Below, in pieces: positions 29,274-36,910 of a stretch of 64,000 nucleotides of DNA. The DNA is taken from NCBI RefSeq assembly GCF_018860825.1, contig NZ_JAHKPZ010000030.1:287695-351694 (forward strand). The letters are read 5' to 3'. Position 1 is the stretch's first letter; every line of letters starts with the position of its first letter. The position numbers and the translations under genes are program-made. Source of the DNA: Lacinutrix sp. C3R15. Lineage in GTDB: Bacteria; Bacteroidota; Bacteroidia; Flavobacteriales; Flavobacteriaceae. The notes under the pieces are model-generated. The model ran no database searches and had not been told where the DNA came from. It was given only the letters and a program-made list of their open reading frames with translations.

Positions 29274-29687
29274 TCAAATCAAAAAAGTATCATGAAGTAA
29301 TTGTATGTCTACAATTATGTTGGGAGGAGAATAATCTTTATGCGGAACGATTTGTTTAGACAAATCTTCAAAAAGATAAATATAAGAATAAGTAAAAGAT
29401 GCTAAAAATTGTTGCTGCGCAAACTCTAAATCATCAAAAGTTTTAATAGTTAAATCTTTTTGACCTTGAATAACATCTATTTGATCTTTACAACAAGACA
29501 TTTTGCTAATTGCCTGCTGGTCTATTTCAAAAGGTTCTATACCGCATTTTTCACCTTCAGAAAAAATAGAAACATCTACTAAAACATCACCACAAAAGTG
29601 CTTTTCAATAGTAAGAGATACTGTTGAAAATAACACTAAAAAGGCTAATGTTATAGAAAAGCTTGTATGTAATATTTTTTTTATCAT
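29274..29687 (-). CDS. HYC_CC_PP family protein
   Basis: 137 aa, signal peptide or N-terminal anchor (IKKILHTSFSITLAFLVLFS). It carries the three signature elements of the small Bacteroidota family of this name: an HFC (here KHFCGDVL), a Cys-Cys pair (MSCCKDQ) and a Pro-Pro near the C-terminus (SPPNIIVDI). Function is not established; the Cys/His content and co-location with HMA proteins and a TonB receptor suggest metal binding. First gene of the metal cluster. Confidence 0.78.
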   Translation of the reverse strand: MIKKILHTSFSITLAFLVLFSTVSLTIEKHFCGDVLVDVSIFSEGEKCGIEPFEIDQQAISKMSCCKDQIDVIQGQKDLTIKTFDDLEFAQQQFLASFTYSYIYLFEDLSKQIVPHKDYSPPNIIVDIQLLHDTFLI

Positions 29688-29754
29688 CCTTAAATTCTGT
29701 ACAAATTTACAAAAACTAAGTTTAAAATACTTGTTTTACAAAATGATTAACAAA

Positions 29755-30183
29755 TTACTCATGTTGTTTAAAGTAGTAAAAGGCAGGAATTAAGAGCAGT
29801 AAAATTAAGGGTTGAATTAAAAACCTTCTTATATTAAAAAACAAATAATAATCTTCTTGCCTTGGGTTTATTACAAAGTATAAAAATAACAATAATAGTA
29901 CCACTAAGGAAATTGCATATATAATAGCCGAAAATTTAACAATGTTCTTATCTTTAAATAGTACAAACAGAATAGTTAACGATATTATAGTGTTTAAAAG
30001 GTATCGTAATACTGTAAACAGAGTTAACTTAAATGTTTCTTGTCTAGGCGAATCTAAATACAAATAATCATTTTTAAAAAAAGACAAATAAGGATCGTAA
30101 AAGATTTGCTCTTCAAAAACACGAATCAATATAAGCAAAACACCTAAAACAGCAAGCAGACCATATGTAACAAGTTTGTTCAT
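29755..30183 (-). CDS. Exosortase F-associated membrane protein
   Basis: 142 aa with four hydrophobic helices (about 7-22, 48-72, 77-101 and 118-136). Its start overlaps the XrtF stop by 4 bases, so the pair is translationally coupled. The sequence (for example DPYLSFFKNDYLYLDSP after the first helix) fits the small membrane protein consistently found beside XrtF in flavobacteria. Its role is unknown: partner, chaperone or substrate adaptor of the exosortase. The TM count is from reading hydrophobicity only. Confidence 0.78.
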   Translation of the reverse strand: MNKLVTYGLLAVLGVLLILIRVFEEQIFYDPYLSFFKNDYLYLDSPRQETFKLTLFTVLRYLLNTIISLTILFVLFKDKNIVKFSAIIYAISLVVLLLLFLYFVINPRQEDYYLFFNIRRFLIQPLILLLLIPAFYYFKQHE

Positions 30184-30728
30184 TCTACTTTTTTTGAATT
30201 AGAAAAACGATTTACCCAAACTACCCAAAGCAAACAAACCATACCATATATTATAGCTGGAAATATTACAGTATGCAAAATATCTTTTCGCCAAGGATAA
30301 TGATACAAACCAACAGATAATATTACTATTCTTATCAAATTAGCTATATATATTAATACGCTACCTGCTAAAATATAAAGTACTGTAGTTTTAAATTTAC
30401 TTGAAAAAGCAATTATAAAAGAAATAAACAGAATAATAATACTTATAGAATTACAACCTTCAATAACTCTAGCAACATACTTTTCATTTATAATTAATTT
30501 TAAAGAAGCTTCCTTAGGATGCGGTAAAAGTTGCACTCTATAATCTAAAGCATTTAAAATTTCTTTACTTTGTTTAGCTACCAAATTAGTCATATAATCA
30601 GGATAATAGGTGTTACCTGAAGAATATTGCAAAAACATTTTATAGCTAAAAGTTAAGACCGCATAAACTATTAAAAAAGTGGCTATAAATTTTAATACAG
30701 ACCTATATTTTATAAAAAGTTGTTTCAA
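30180..30728 (-). CDS. xrtF: Exosortase family protein XrtF
   Basis: Membrane-bound transpeptidase-like enzyme of the exosortase/archaeosortase superfamily, 182 aa. The predicted catalytic triad is visible: Cys92 in VIEGCNSIS, Arg133 in NLIRIVIL, and His152 in DILHTVIF, all near membrane faces. Several TM helices (about 12-32, 95-112, 115-140 and 153-173). Exosortases cleave C-terminal sorting signals (PEP-CTERM-like). Coupled to the associated gene at 29755. I see no obvious substrate with such a tail in this window; the cargo protein at 57.5 kb has a T9SS domain instead. Confidence 0.88.
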   Translation of the reverse strand: MKQLFIKYRSVLKFIATFLIVYAVLTFSYKMFLQYSSGNTYYPDYMTNLVAKQSKEILNALDYRVQLLPHPKEASLKLIINEKYVARVIEGCNSISIIILFISFIIAFSSKFKTTVLYILAGSVLIYIANLIRIVILSVGLYHYPWRKDILHTVIFPAIIYGMVCLLWVVWVNRFSNSKKVE

Positions 30729-30794
30729 AGATTTGCTTTTAATTTACTTGGTTAAATTTATGCAAAATGTGATAAATATATATTGGTTTTTAAA

Positions 30795-30802
30795 TACTTT
30801 TG
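30795..30802 (+). promoter_or_regulatory. Candidate -7 box for the GAF protein gene
   Basis: TACTTTTG fits TAnnTTTG and lies 20 bases before the ATG at 30822. No convincing -33 element. Confidence 0.35.
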
Positions 30803-30821
30803 TAAAAAGTTTTTAAACCTT

Positions 30822-31277
30822 ATGAATTTCGAGCAATTAAAACCAGAAATAACCACAATAATAAACCAAAAAGAGGCTAGTAAAGACGATAAACTATTAT
30901 CTATTTGTACGCTTCTTGAAGAACAGATTACCTATTACAATTGGGTAGGTTTCTATTTTAAAAACGGAGATAAAAACGAATTAAAATTAGGCCCTTATGT
31001 TGGTGAACCAACAGATCATGTTATCATCCCGTTTGGTAAAGGTATTTGCGGACAAGTTGCTGTTAGCAATGAAAACTTTGTAGTAGCAGATGTTGCTGCA
31101 CAAGATAATTATATTGCATGTAGTATTACGGTTAAGGCTGAAATTGTAATTCCTATTTTTGTAAATGGTGAAAACATTGGTCAAATAGACATAGACTCTA
31201 ATACTCCTGATCCTTTTACAGAAGCAGATGAACGTTTTTTAGAGTTTGTTTGTGCACAAGTTGCAAGCTTGCTATAA
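30822..31277 (+). CDS. GAF domain protein, free methionine-(R)-sulfoxide reductase-like
   Basis: 151 aa from the ATG at 30822; a TTG 13 codons upstream is less likely. One GAF domain covers the whole protein. Sequence markers of fRMsr are present: NWVGFYF, IPFGKGICGQVA, NYIACSITVKAEIVIPI and GQIDIDS. Two of the three family cysteines are found (GKGICG and IAC); the position ten residues before GICG, cysteine in many homologues, is His here. Likely reduces free Met-R-sulfoxide in the cytosol, with the caveat about the cysteine set. Divergent from xrtF. Confidence 0.82.
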   Translation: MNFEQLKPEITTIINQKEASKDDKLLSICTLLEEQITYYNWVGFYFKNGDKNELKLGPYVGEPTDHVIIPFGKGICGQVAVSNENFVVADVAAQDNYIACSITVKAEIVIPIFVNGENIGQIDIDSNTPDPFTEADERFLEFVCAQVASLL

Positions 31278-31300
31278 TAGGCTACTAAAAGATATAAAGT

Positions 31301-31358
31301 ACAAAATTCCAAAAAAATACACGATTACTAAAATAGTGTGTTTTTTTTTGGAATTTGT
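31301..31358. terminator. Bidirectional terminator between the GAF and ABC permease genes
   Basis: Long imperfect hairpin: ACAAAATTCC + A run + TACAC pairs with GTGTG + T run + GGAATTTGT. It lies between convergent genes and offers a T run in each direction. Confidence 0.65.
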
Positions 31359-31387
31359 TTTTTCTAGTTACTTGTATTTATTTAATT

Positions 31388-32641
31388 CTACATTCCTGTT
31401 CTAATGGCTTCTACAGGATCTAGTTTAGATGCAGAAAGTGCAGGAATAACACCAGAAACTAAACCTATAATAGTAGAAAGTACAAAACCAAGAAACATAT
31501 TATTATAAGAGAGTACAAACTCAAAACTATCTGTAAGTTGTGTCATTAATAAGGAAACTATCCAAACAAAAAACAAACCAACTAAGCCACCAATAACAGC
31601 TAAAATTACGGCTTCAAACAAAAACTGAAACAGAATAAACCTGTTTTTTGCTCCTAATGATTTTTGAATTCCAATTAAATTAGTTCTTTCTTTTACGCTA
31701 ACAAACATAATATTAGCAATACCAAAACCACCTACAAGAAGAGAGAAACCACTAATAATCCAACCCATAAAATTTAGTTGTCCTGTAATATTATCTATTA
31801 AATCTGTAAAACCTTGTAGCTCATTAACAAAAAAGTTATTGTCTTCTCCAGCTTTTAAGCCTCTAAAATTTCTTAATCCTTGGGCTATTACAGCGTTAAA
31901 CTCAGACAAGTCGATTCCTGATTCTGGTTTTACAACTATTGCAGGAAATGTTCTTTTATTATTATCACCTAAAAGTCTTCGCACAAAATTTACAGGCAAA
32001 ATTGCTGCGGTATCTTTTGAGCCACCAAACAAACCAGAGCCTTCCTTTTCAAGTACACCAATAACTGTAAATTTTCTTCCGTAAAGCCTAACAACTTTAC
32101 CTATAGGATTTAAATCACCAAATAAACTACTAGCTATTTCATCTCCTAAAACTACTACTGGTGAACCAGAATTAGATTCTGATTCATTAAAAAATCTACC
32201 CTCTCCTATTTGTAAACTTTCAATATTGTAATACCCACTTGTTACTGCAGCAATCTGTACATTTTCAACAGAAGCAGCATCATATTTAATGGTTTCAGGA
32301 TTTACATTTAACGAAAAAGAAGCCGCTTCAACATTAGGGATTTTATTTTCTATAAATTGAAACTCTTCATAAGTAACATCTGGAAATTGCTCTCTTTTCC
32401 ATTGCGGAATTGTACTAGGCCCAAAAGAAAAACGCATGATATAAAGCGTACTATTATCTAAAGAACTAATACTTCCTTTAATATCATTTTTTAAAGAATC
32501 TACTGCTGCCAAAACTGCTATTATAGAAAATATACCAATAGTAACACCCAACAGAGACAAAAACGTTCGTAGTTTATTGTTTGTTAAAGCACTAATAGCA
32601 AAAGAAAAACTCTCTTTAAAGAGACGTAAATACAGTAACAT
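31388..32641 (-). CDS. MacB-like ABC transporter permease
   Basis: 417 aa. N-terminal TM helix (about 22-45) followed by a periplasmic MacB-PCD domain (about 50-270) and three TM helices of the FtsX domain (about 290-310, 335-360 and 380-400), ending ALSASKLDPVEAIRTGM, the typical MacB tail. It probably works in lipoprotein, peptide or antibiotic export with an ATPase encoded elsewhere; no ABC ATPase gene adjoins it here. Monocistronic between convergent GAF and divergent purH genes. Confidence 0.9.
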   Translation of the reverse strand: MLLYLRLFKESFSFAISALTNNKLRTFLSLLGVTIGIFSIIAVLAAVDSLKNDIKGSISSLDNSTLYIMRFSFGPSTIPQWKREQFPDVTYEEFQFIENKIPNVEAASFSLNVNPETIKYDAASVENVQIAAVTSGYYNIESLQIGEGRFFNESESNSGSPVVVLGDEIASSLFGDLNPIGKVVRLYGRKFTVIGVLEKEGSGLFGGSKDTAAILPVNFVRRLLGDNNKRTFPAIVVKPESGIDLSEFNAVIAQGLRNFRGLKAGEDNNFFVNELQGFTDLIDNITGQLNFMGWIISGFSLLVGGFGIANIMFVSVKERTNLIGIQKSLGAKNRFILFQFLFEAVILAVIGGLVGLFFVWIVSLLMTQLTDSFEFVLSYNNMFLGFVLSTIIGLVSGVIPALSASKLDPVEAIRTGM

Positions 32642-32809
32642 ATGCAGTAAAAATTATACTTTTTTAAAGAATTATAAAGGTAAGACGTTTTTATATAATA
32701 TTTGTTACAAATAAATGAAAACAAATAAGAGCACTTATCTTGTTAATAACTCGTTATTTTAGTTAAAAAAACAAATGCATTTTCTCTTATAAAAAGCACT
32801 AAATATTCC

Positions 32810-32817
32810 TATTTTTG
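32810..32817 (+). promoter_or_regulatory. Candidate -7 box for purH
   Basis: TATTTTTG fits TAnnTTTG, 21 bases before the purH ATG. No clear -33 TTG is present, so this is tentative. Confidence 0.4.
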
Positions 32818-32838
32818 CAGGCAAATAACACAACTATA

Positions 32839-34371
32839 ATGAGCAACAGTAAAACAATTAAATCTGCATTAATTTCAGTATTTAGTAAAGACGGTTTAGA
32901 ACCAATTGTAAAACAATTAAACAAACAAGGTGTAACCATTTATTCCACTGGTGGAACACAAAAATTTATTAATGATTTAGGAATAGATGTCGTTCCTGTA
33001 GAAGATGTAACTTCATACCCTTCTATTCTTGGAGGACGTGTAAAAACATTACACCCAAAAGTTTTTGGTGGAATCTTAAACAGACAAAACCATGATGGTG
33101 ATGTTGCCGAAATGGAAGAATACAACATTCCGCAGATAGATGTGGTAATTGTTGACTTATATCCTTTTGAAAAAACAGTAGCTTCTGGTGCAAGTGAACA
33201 AGATATTATTGAAAAAATTGATATAGGAGGAATTTCATTAATTCGTGCAGCTGCTAAAAATTATGCAGATGTCATTTGCGTTTCTTCTGTAAATGATTAT
33301 GCTGCCTTTTTAGAATTAATTACAGAAAAAAATGGAACATTAACCGAAGCAGACAGAAAACTATTTGCTGCAAAAGCATTTAATGTTTCTTCACATTATG
33401 ATTCTGCAATTTTTAATTACTTCAACCAAAACCATGAAATCGCTTCTTTTAAACTTAGCGAAACACAAGGTAAAGTATTACGTTATGGAGAAAACCCTCA
33501 CCAAAAAGGATTTTTCTTTGGTGATTTTGACGAAATATTTACAAAACTTCATGGTAAAGAATTAAGCTACAACAACCTTTTAGACGTTGATGCCGCTGTA
33601 AATTTAATTAATGAATTTAAAGGCGAATTACCAACATTTGCAGTATTAAAACACAACAATGCTTGTGGTTTTGCACAACGTGAAACTGTTTTAGAATCTT
33701 ATATAGACGCTTTAGCTGGAGACCCTGTTTCTGCTTTTGGTGGTGTATTAATTAGCAATACAGAAATAGACAAAGCAACAGCTGAAGAAATTCACAAATT
33801 ATTCTGCGAAGTAGTAATTGCACCTTCGTTTTCTAATGAAGCTTTAGAAATTTTAAAAGGAAAGAAAAATAGAATCTTACTTGTTTTAAAAGATTTTGAT
33901 TTCCCAAAAACAACTGTAAGAACTTGTTTAAATGGTGTTTTAGTTCAAGACAGAAACTCTAAAACAGATGCTTTAGAAGATTTAAAAGACGCTACAAACA
34001 ATAAACCAACTCAAAAAGAGTTAGATGATTTAATCTTTGCTTCTAAAATTTGTAAGCATACAAAATCTAACACTATTGTTTTAGTAAAAAACAAACAACT
34101 ATGCGCTAGCGGAACAGGACAAACCAGCCGTGTAGACGCATTAAACCAAGCCATACACAAAGCGCAATCTTTTAATTTTGAATTACAAGGAGCAGTAATG
34201 GCTAGTGATGCCTTTTTTCCGTTTCCAGATTGTGTAGAGATTGCTAAAAACGCAGGAGTTACAGCTGTAATACAACCAGGAGGATCTATAAAAGACCAAT
34301 TGAGTATTGATTATTGTAATGATAATAATGTAGCTATGGTTTTTACAGGTACAAGACATTTTAAACACTAA
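32839..34371 (+). CDS. purH: Bifunctional AICAR formyltransferase / IMP cyclohydrolase
   Basis: Catalyses the last two steps of de novo purine synthesis. 510 aa from the ATG at 32839 (the in-frame TTG eight codons upstream lies in the promoter box). N-terminal MGS-like cyclohydrolase domain (about 1-190, with STGGTQKFINDLG and LGGRVKTLHPK); C-terminal AICAR transformylase with LKHNNACGFA and ASDAFFPFPD. Full length for the family. Upstream of the cell-shape operon, separated by a long palindrome. Confidence 0.98.
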   Translation: MSNSKTIKSALISVFSKDGLEPIVKQLNKQGVTIYSTGGTQKFINDLGIDVVPVEDVTSYPSILGGRVKTLHPKVFGGILNRQNHDGDVAEMEEYNIPQIDVVIVDLYPFEKTVASGASEQDIIEKIDIGGISLIRAAAKNYADVICVSSVNDYAAFLELITEKNGTLTEADRKLFAAKAFNVSSHYDSAIFNYFNQNHEIASFKLSETQGKVLRYGENPHQKGFFFGDFDEIFTKLHGKELSYNNLLDVDAAVNLINEFKGELPTFAVLKHNNACGFAQRETVLESYIDALAGDPVSAFGGVLISNTEIDKATAEEIHKLFCEVVIAPSFSNEALEILKGKKNRILLVLKDFDFPKTTVRTCLNGVLVQDRNSKTDALEDLKDATNNKPTQKELDDLIFASKICKHTKSNTIVLVKNKQLCASGTGQTSRVDALNQAIHKAQSFNFELQGAVMASDAFFPFPDCVEIAKNAGVTAVIQPGGSIKDQLSIDYCNDNNVAMVFTGTRHFKH

Positions 34372-34409
34372 GCTGCTATTGCCTTAGTAAGAATTAAAAT
34401 AGGGTATCT

Positions 34410-34453
34410 AATAGTTGAAAATCTATAGTTAATTTTATAGATTTTCAACTATT
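34410..34453 (+). terminator. 18-bp perfect AT-rich palindrome between purH and mreB
   Basis: AATAGTTGAAAATCTATA and its exact complement flank an 8-base loop. It begins about 38 bases after the purH stop. It is followed by an A-rich rather than T-rich stretch, so termination on the plus strand is uncertain; it could also be a regulatory hairpin or operator for mreB. Confidence 0.5.
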
Positions 34454-34541
34454 AAAACATTAACTTTAAAAATCATATTTAGAAAGAGTTTTACTACCTT
34501 TACGAGATTTGATTTTTTAACGCATATAATTAAAATAAAGA

Positions 34542-35570
34542 ATGGGATTTTTTGACTTCTTAACCGAAGAGATTGCAATAGATTTAGGAACTGCAAATAC
34601 TTTAATTATTCACAATGACAAAGTAGTTGTAGACAGTCCGTCCATAGTTGCTAGAGATAGAATAACAGGAAAAATTATTGCTGTTGGTAAAGAAGCAAGT
34701 ATGATGCAAGGGAAAACGCATGAAAACATCAAAACCATTAGACCGTTAAAAGATGGTGTAATTGCAGATTTTGATGCTTCAGAGCAAATGATAAGCATGT
34801 TTATTAAAAACATTCCAGCCTTAAAAAAGAAGCTTTTTACTCCTGCATTACGTATGGTAATATGTATTCCTTCAGGAATTACAGAAGTAGAAATGCGCGC
34901 AGTAAAAGAAAGTGCAGAACGTGTAAATGGTAAAGAAGTATACTTAATTCACGAGCCTATGGCTGCAGCAATTGGTATTGGTGTAGATATTATGCAACCA
35001 AAAGGAAACATGATTGTTGATATTGGAGGTGGTACTACAGAAATTGCAGTTATTGCTCTTGGTGGTATTGTTTGTGACAAGTCTGTAAAAATTGCAGGTG
35101 ATGTATTTACAAATGATATTATTTATTACATGCGTACACAACACAATTTATATGTTGGTGAACGTACTGCCGAAAAAATTAAAATTCAAATTGGTGCTGC
35201 TACCGAAGATTTAGATCTTCCGCCAGAAGATATGAGCGTACAAGGTCGTGACTTACTTACAGGAAAACCTAAGCAAGTACAAATATCTTATCGTGAAATT
35301 GCTAAAGCTTTAGATAAATCTATTTTACGTATTGAAGATGCTGTTATGGAAACCCTATCACAAACGCCTCCAGAATTAGCAGCAGATATTTATAATACAG
35401 GAATCTACCTTGCAGGTGGAGGATCTATGCTACGCGGTTTAGACAAGCGTTTATCGCAAAAAACAGACTTACCTGTTTATATCGCAGAAGACCCATTACG
35501 TGCTGTTGTTCGTGGTACAGGAATTACACTTAAAAATTTAGCTAAATTCAAAAGCGTATTGATTAAATAA
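34542..35570 (+). CDS. mreB: Rod shape-determining protein MreB
   Basis: Actin-like filament protein that directs lateral wall synthesis, 342 aa, full length. Phosphate-binding loop EEIAIDLGTANTLI at the N-terminus, second phosphate loop NMIVDIGGGTTEIAVI, and adenosine motif GIYLAGGGSMLRGLDK. Begins with a short amphipathic MGFFDFLTEE that can bind the membrane. First gene of mreB-mreC-mreD-mrdA-rodA. Confidence 0.98.
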   Translation: MGFFDFLTEEIAIDLGTANTLIIHNDKVVVDSPSIVARDRITGKIIAVGKEASMMQGKTHENIKTIRPLKDGVIADFDASEQMISMFIKNIPALKKKLFTPALRMVICIPSGITEVEMRAVKESAERVNGKEVYLIHEPMAAAIGIGVDIMQPKGNMIVDIGGGTTEIAVIALGGIVCDKSVKIAGDVFTNDIIYYMRTQHNLYVGERTAEKIKIQIGAATEDLDLPPEDMSVQGRDLLTGKPKQVQISYREIAKALDKSILRIEDAVMETLSQTPPELAADIYNTGIYLAGGGSMLRGLDKRLSQKTDLPVYIAEDPLRAVVRGTGITLKNLAKFKSVLIK

Positions 35571-35589
35571 GAGTAATACCCATTAAATC

Positions 35590-36411
35590 ATGCAGCAAAT
35601 AATTAATTTTATACTACGTAACAAATCGTTTTTGTTATACATATTGCTGTTTATTATATCTATTTTTTTTACTATTCAAAACCATTCTTATCAAAGAAGT
35701 AAGTTTGTAAACTCTGCAAACTTTGTATCAGGAGGTGTTTATAATAAAGTAAACAATATTAATCAGTATTTTAGTTTAAAAGAACAAAACCTTTTACTTC
35801 AAGAAGAAAATAACAAATTAAAATCTGCTCTTTATAATACCGTTACAGAATCTAAACCTAGTTATATAGACAGTCTTACGTATACTTCAATTTACAACTT
35901 TACACCTGCGTTAGTTATAAAAAACAACTATACTTTTAGTACTAACATTTTACTAATAGACAAAGGAAAACGCGACAGCATAAAACAAGATTATGGTGTA
36001 ATTACCTCTAAAGGAATTTTAGGTATTGTAGACCATACAAGTAAAAAATACGCAACAGTACTTTCTATTTTAAACACCAAAAGTAAAATTAGTGCTCAAT
36101 TAAAAAGAACCAATCACTTTGGTACCTTAAAATGGAATGGCAAATCACCAGAATTTGTGCAACTGGTAGACATACCATCAAAAGCAAAACTAATTCAAGG
36201 AGACACTATTATTACTTCTGGTCGTTCAGCTATTTTCCCTAAAGGAGTTCCTATTGGCACGATTAAAGATTTTAAACTAGATGCTGCAGAAGATTTTTAT
36301 GAAATAAACATTGCTTTATTTAATGATATGACTAATATTGAACATGTGTATATTATTAAAAACAAAGATGCAAAAGAAATTAACAACCTAATAAACCCTG
36401 TTAATGAATAG
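35590..36411 (+). CDS. mreC: Rod shape-determining protein MreC
   Basis: Periplasmic scaffold anchored in the inner membrane, 273 aa. One TM helix (about 11-28), a coiled coil (about 55-85, LKEQNLLLQEENNKLKSAL), then the two beta-barrel domains (GVITSKGILGIV, IITSGRSAIFPKGVPIG). Overlaps mreD by 8 bases. Confidence 0.95.
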   Translation: MQQIINFILRNKSFLLYILLFIISIFFTIQNHSYQRSKFVNSANFVSGGVYNKVNNINQYFSLKEQNLLLQEENNKLKSALYNTVTESKPSYIDSLTYTSIYNFTPALVIKNNYTFSTNILLIDKGKRDSIKQDYGVITSKGILGIVDHTSKKYATVLSILNTKSKISAQLKRTNHFGTLKWNGKSPEFVQLVDIPSKAKLIQGDTIITSGRSAIFPKGVPIGTIKDFKLDAAEDFYEINIALFNDMTNIEHVYIIKNKDAKEINNLINPVNE

Positions 36412-36910
36412 CATCATCACCACTAATATTATTCGGTTTATAACACTAGTATTTGTTCAAGTATTAGTACTATCACATATTAATTATTTGGGTTACATAA
36501 ATCCGTACATTTATATTCTTTTTGTTCTTTTATTTCCGGTAAAAAATAACAGAATGCTATTTATACTTTTAAGTTTTTTACTAGGTTTAACCGTAGATAT
36601 GTTTTTAGATTCAGGTGGTATGCATGCAGCGGCTTGTGTTACTATAGCCTTTATAAGACCAGCTGTTTTAAAATTTTGTTTTGGTGCAGTTTATGAGCAC
36701 CAAACCATAAAATTTAATCAAGTAGATTTTGGTGCTAAACTAACGTATATAAGTATACTTACACTTATACACCACTTGATTTTATTTCTTTTAGAGGTTT
36801 TTAACTTTTCAAAAATACTTTTAGTGCTTCAAAAAACGTTATTCTCAAGTATATTTACTATAATACTATGTGTTTTAGTAACCATAATATTCAGTAGAAA
36901 AACGAAATGA
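36404..36910 (+). CDS. mreD: Rod shape-determining protein MreD
   Basis: Small polytopic membrane protein of the elongasome, 168 aa, with about five hydrophobic helices and the motif GLTVDMFLDSGGMHAAACV typical of Bacteroidota MreD. Its ATG overlaps the mreC end and its stop overlaps the mrdA start (ATGA), showing tight coupling. Confidence 0.9.
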   Translation: MNSIITTNIIRFITLVFVQVLVLSHINYLGYINPYIYILFVLLFPVKNNRMLFILLSFLLGLTVDMFLDSGGMHAAACVTIAFIRPAVLKFCFGAVYEHQTIKFNQVDFGAKLTYISILTLIHHLILFLLEVFNFSKILLVLQKTLFSSIFTIILCVLVTIIFSRKTK

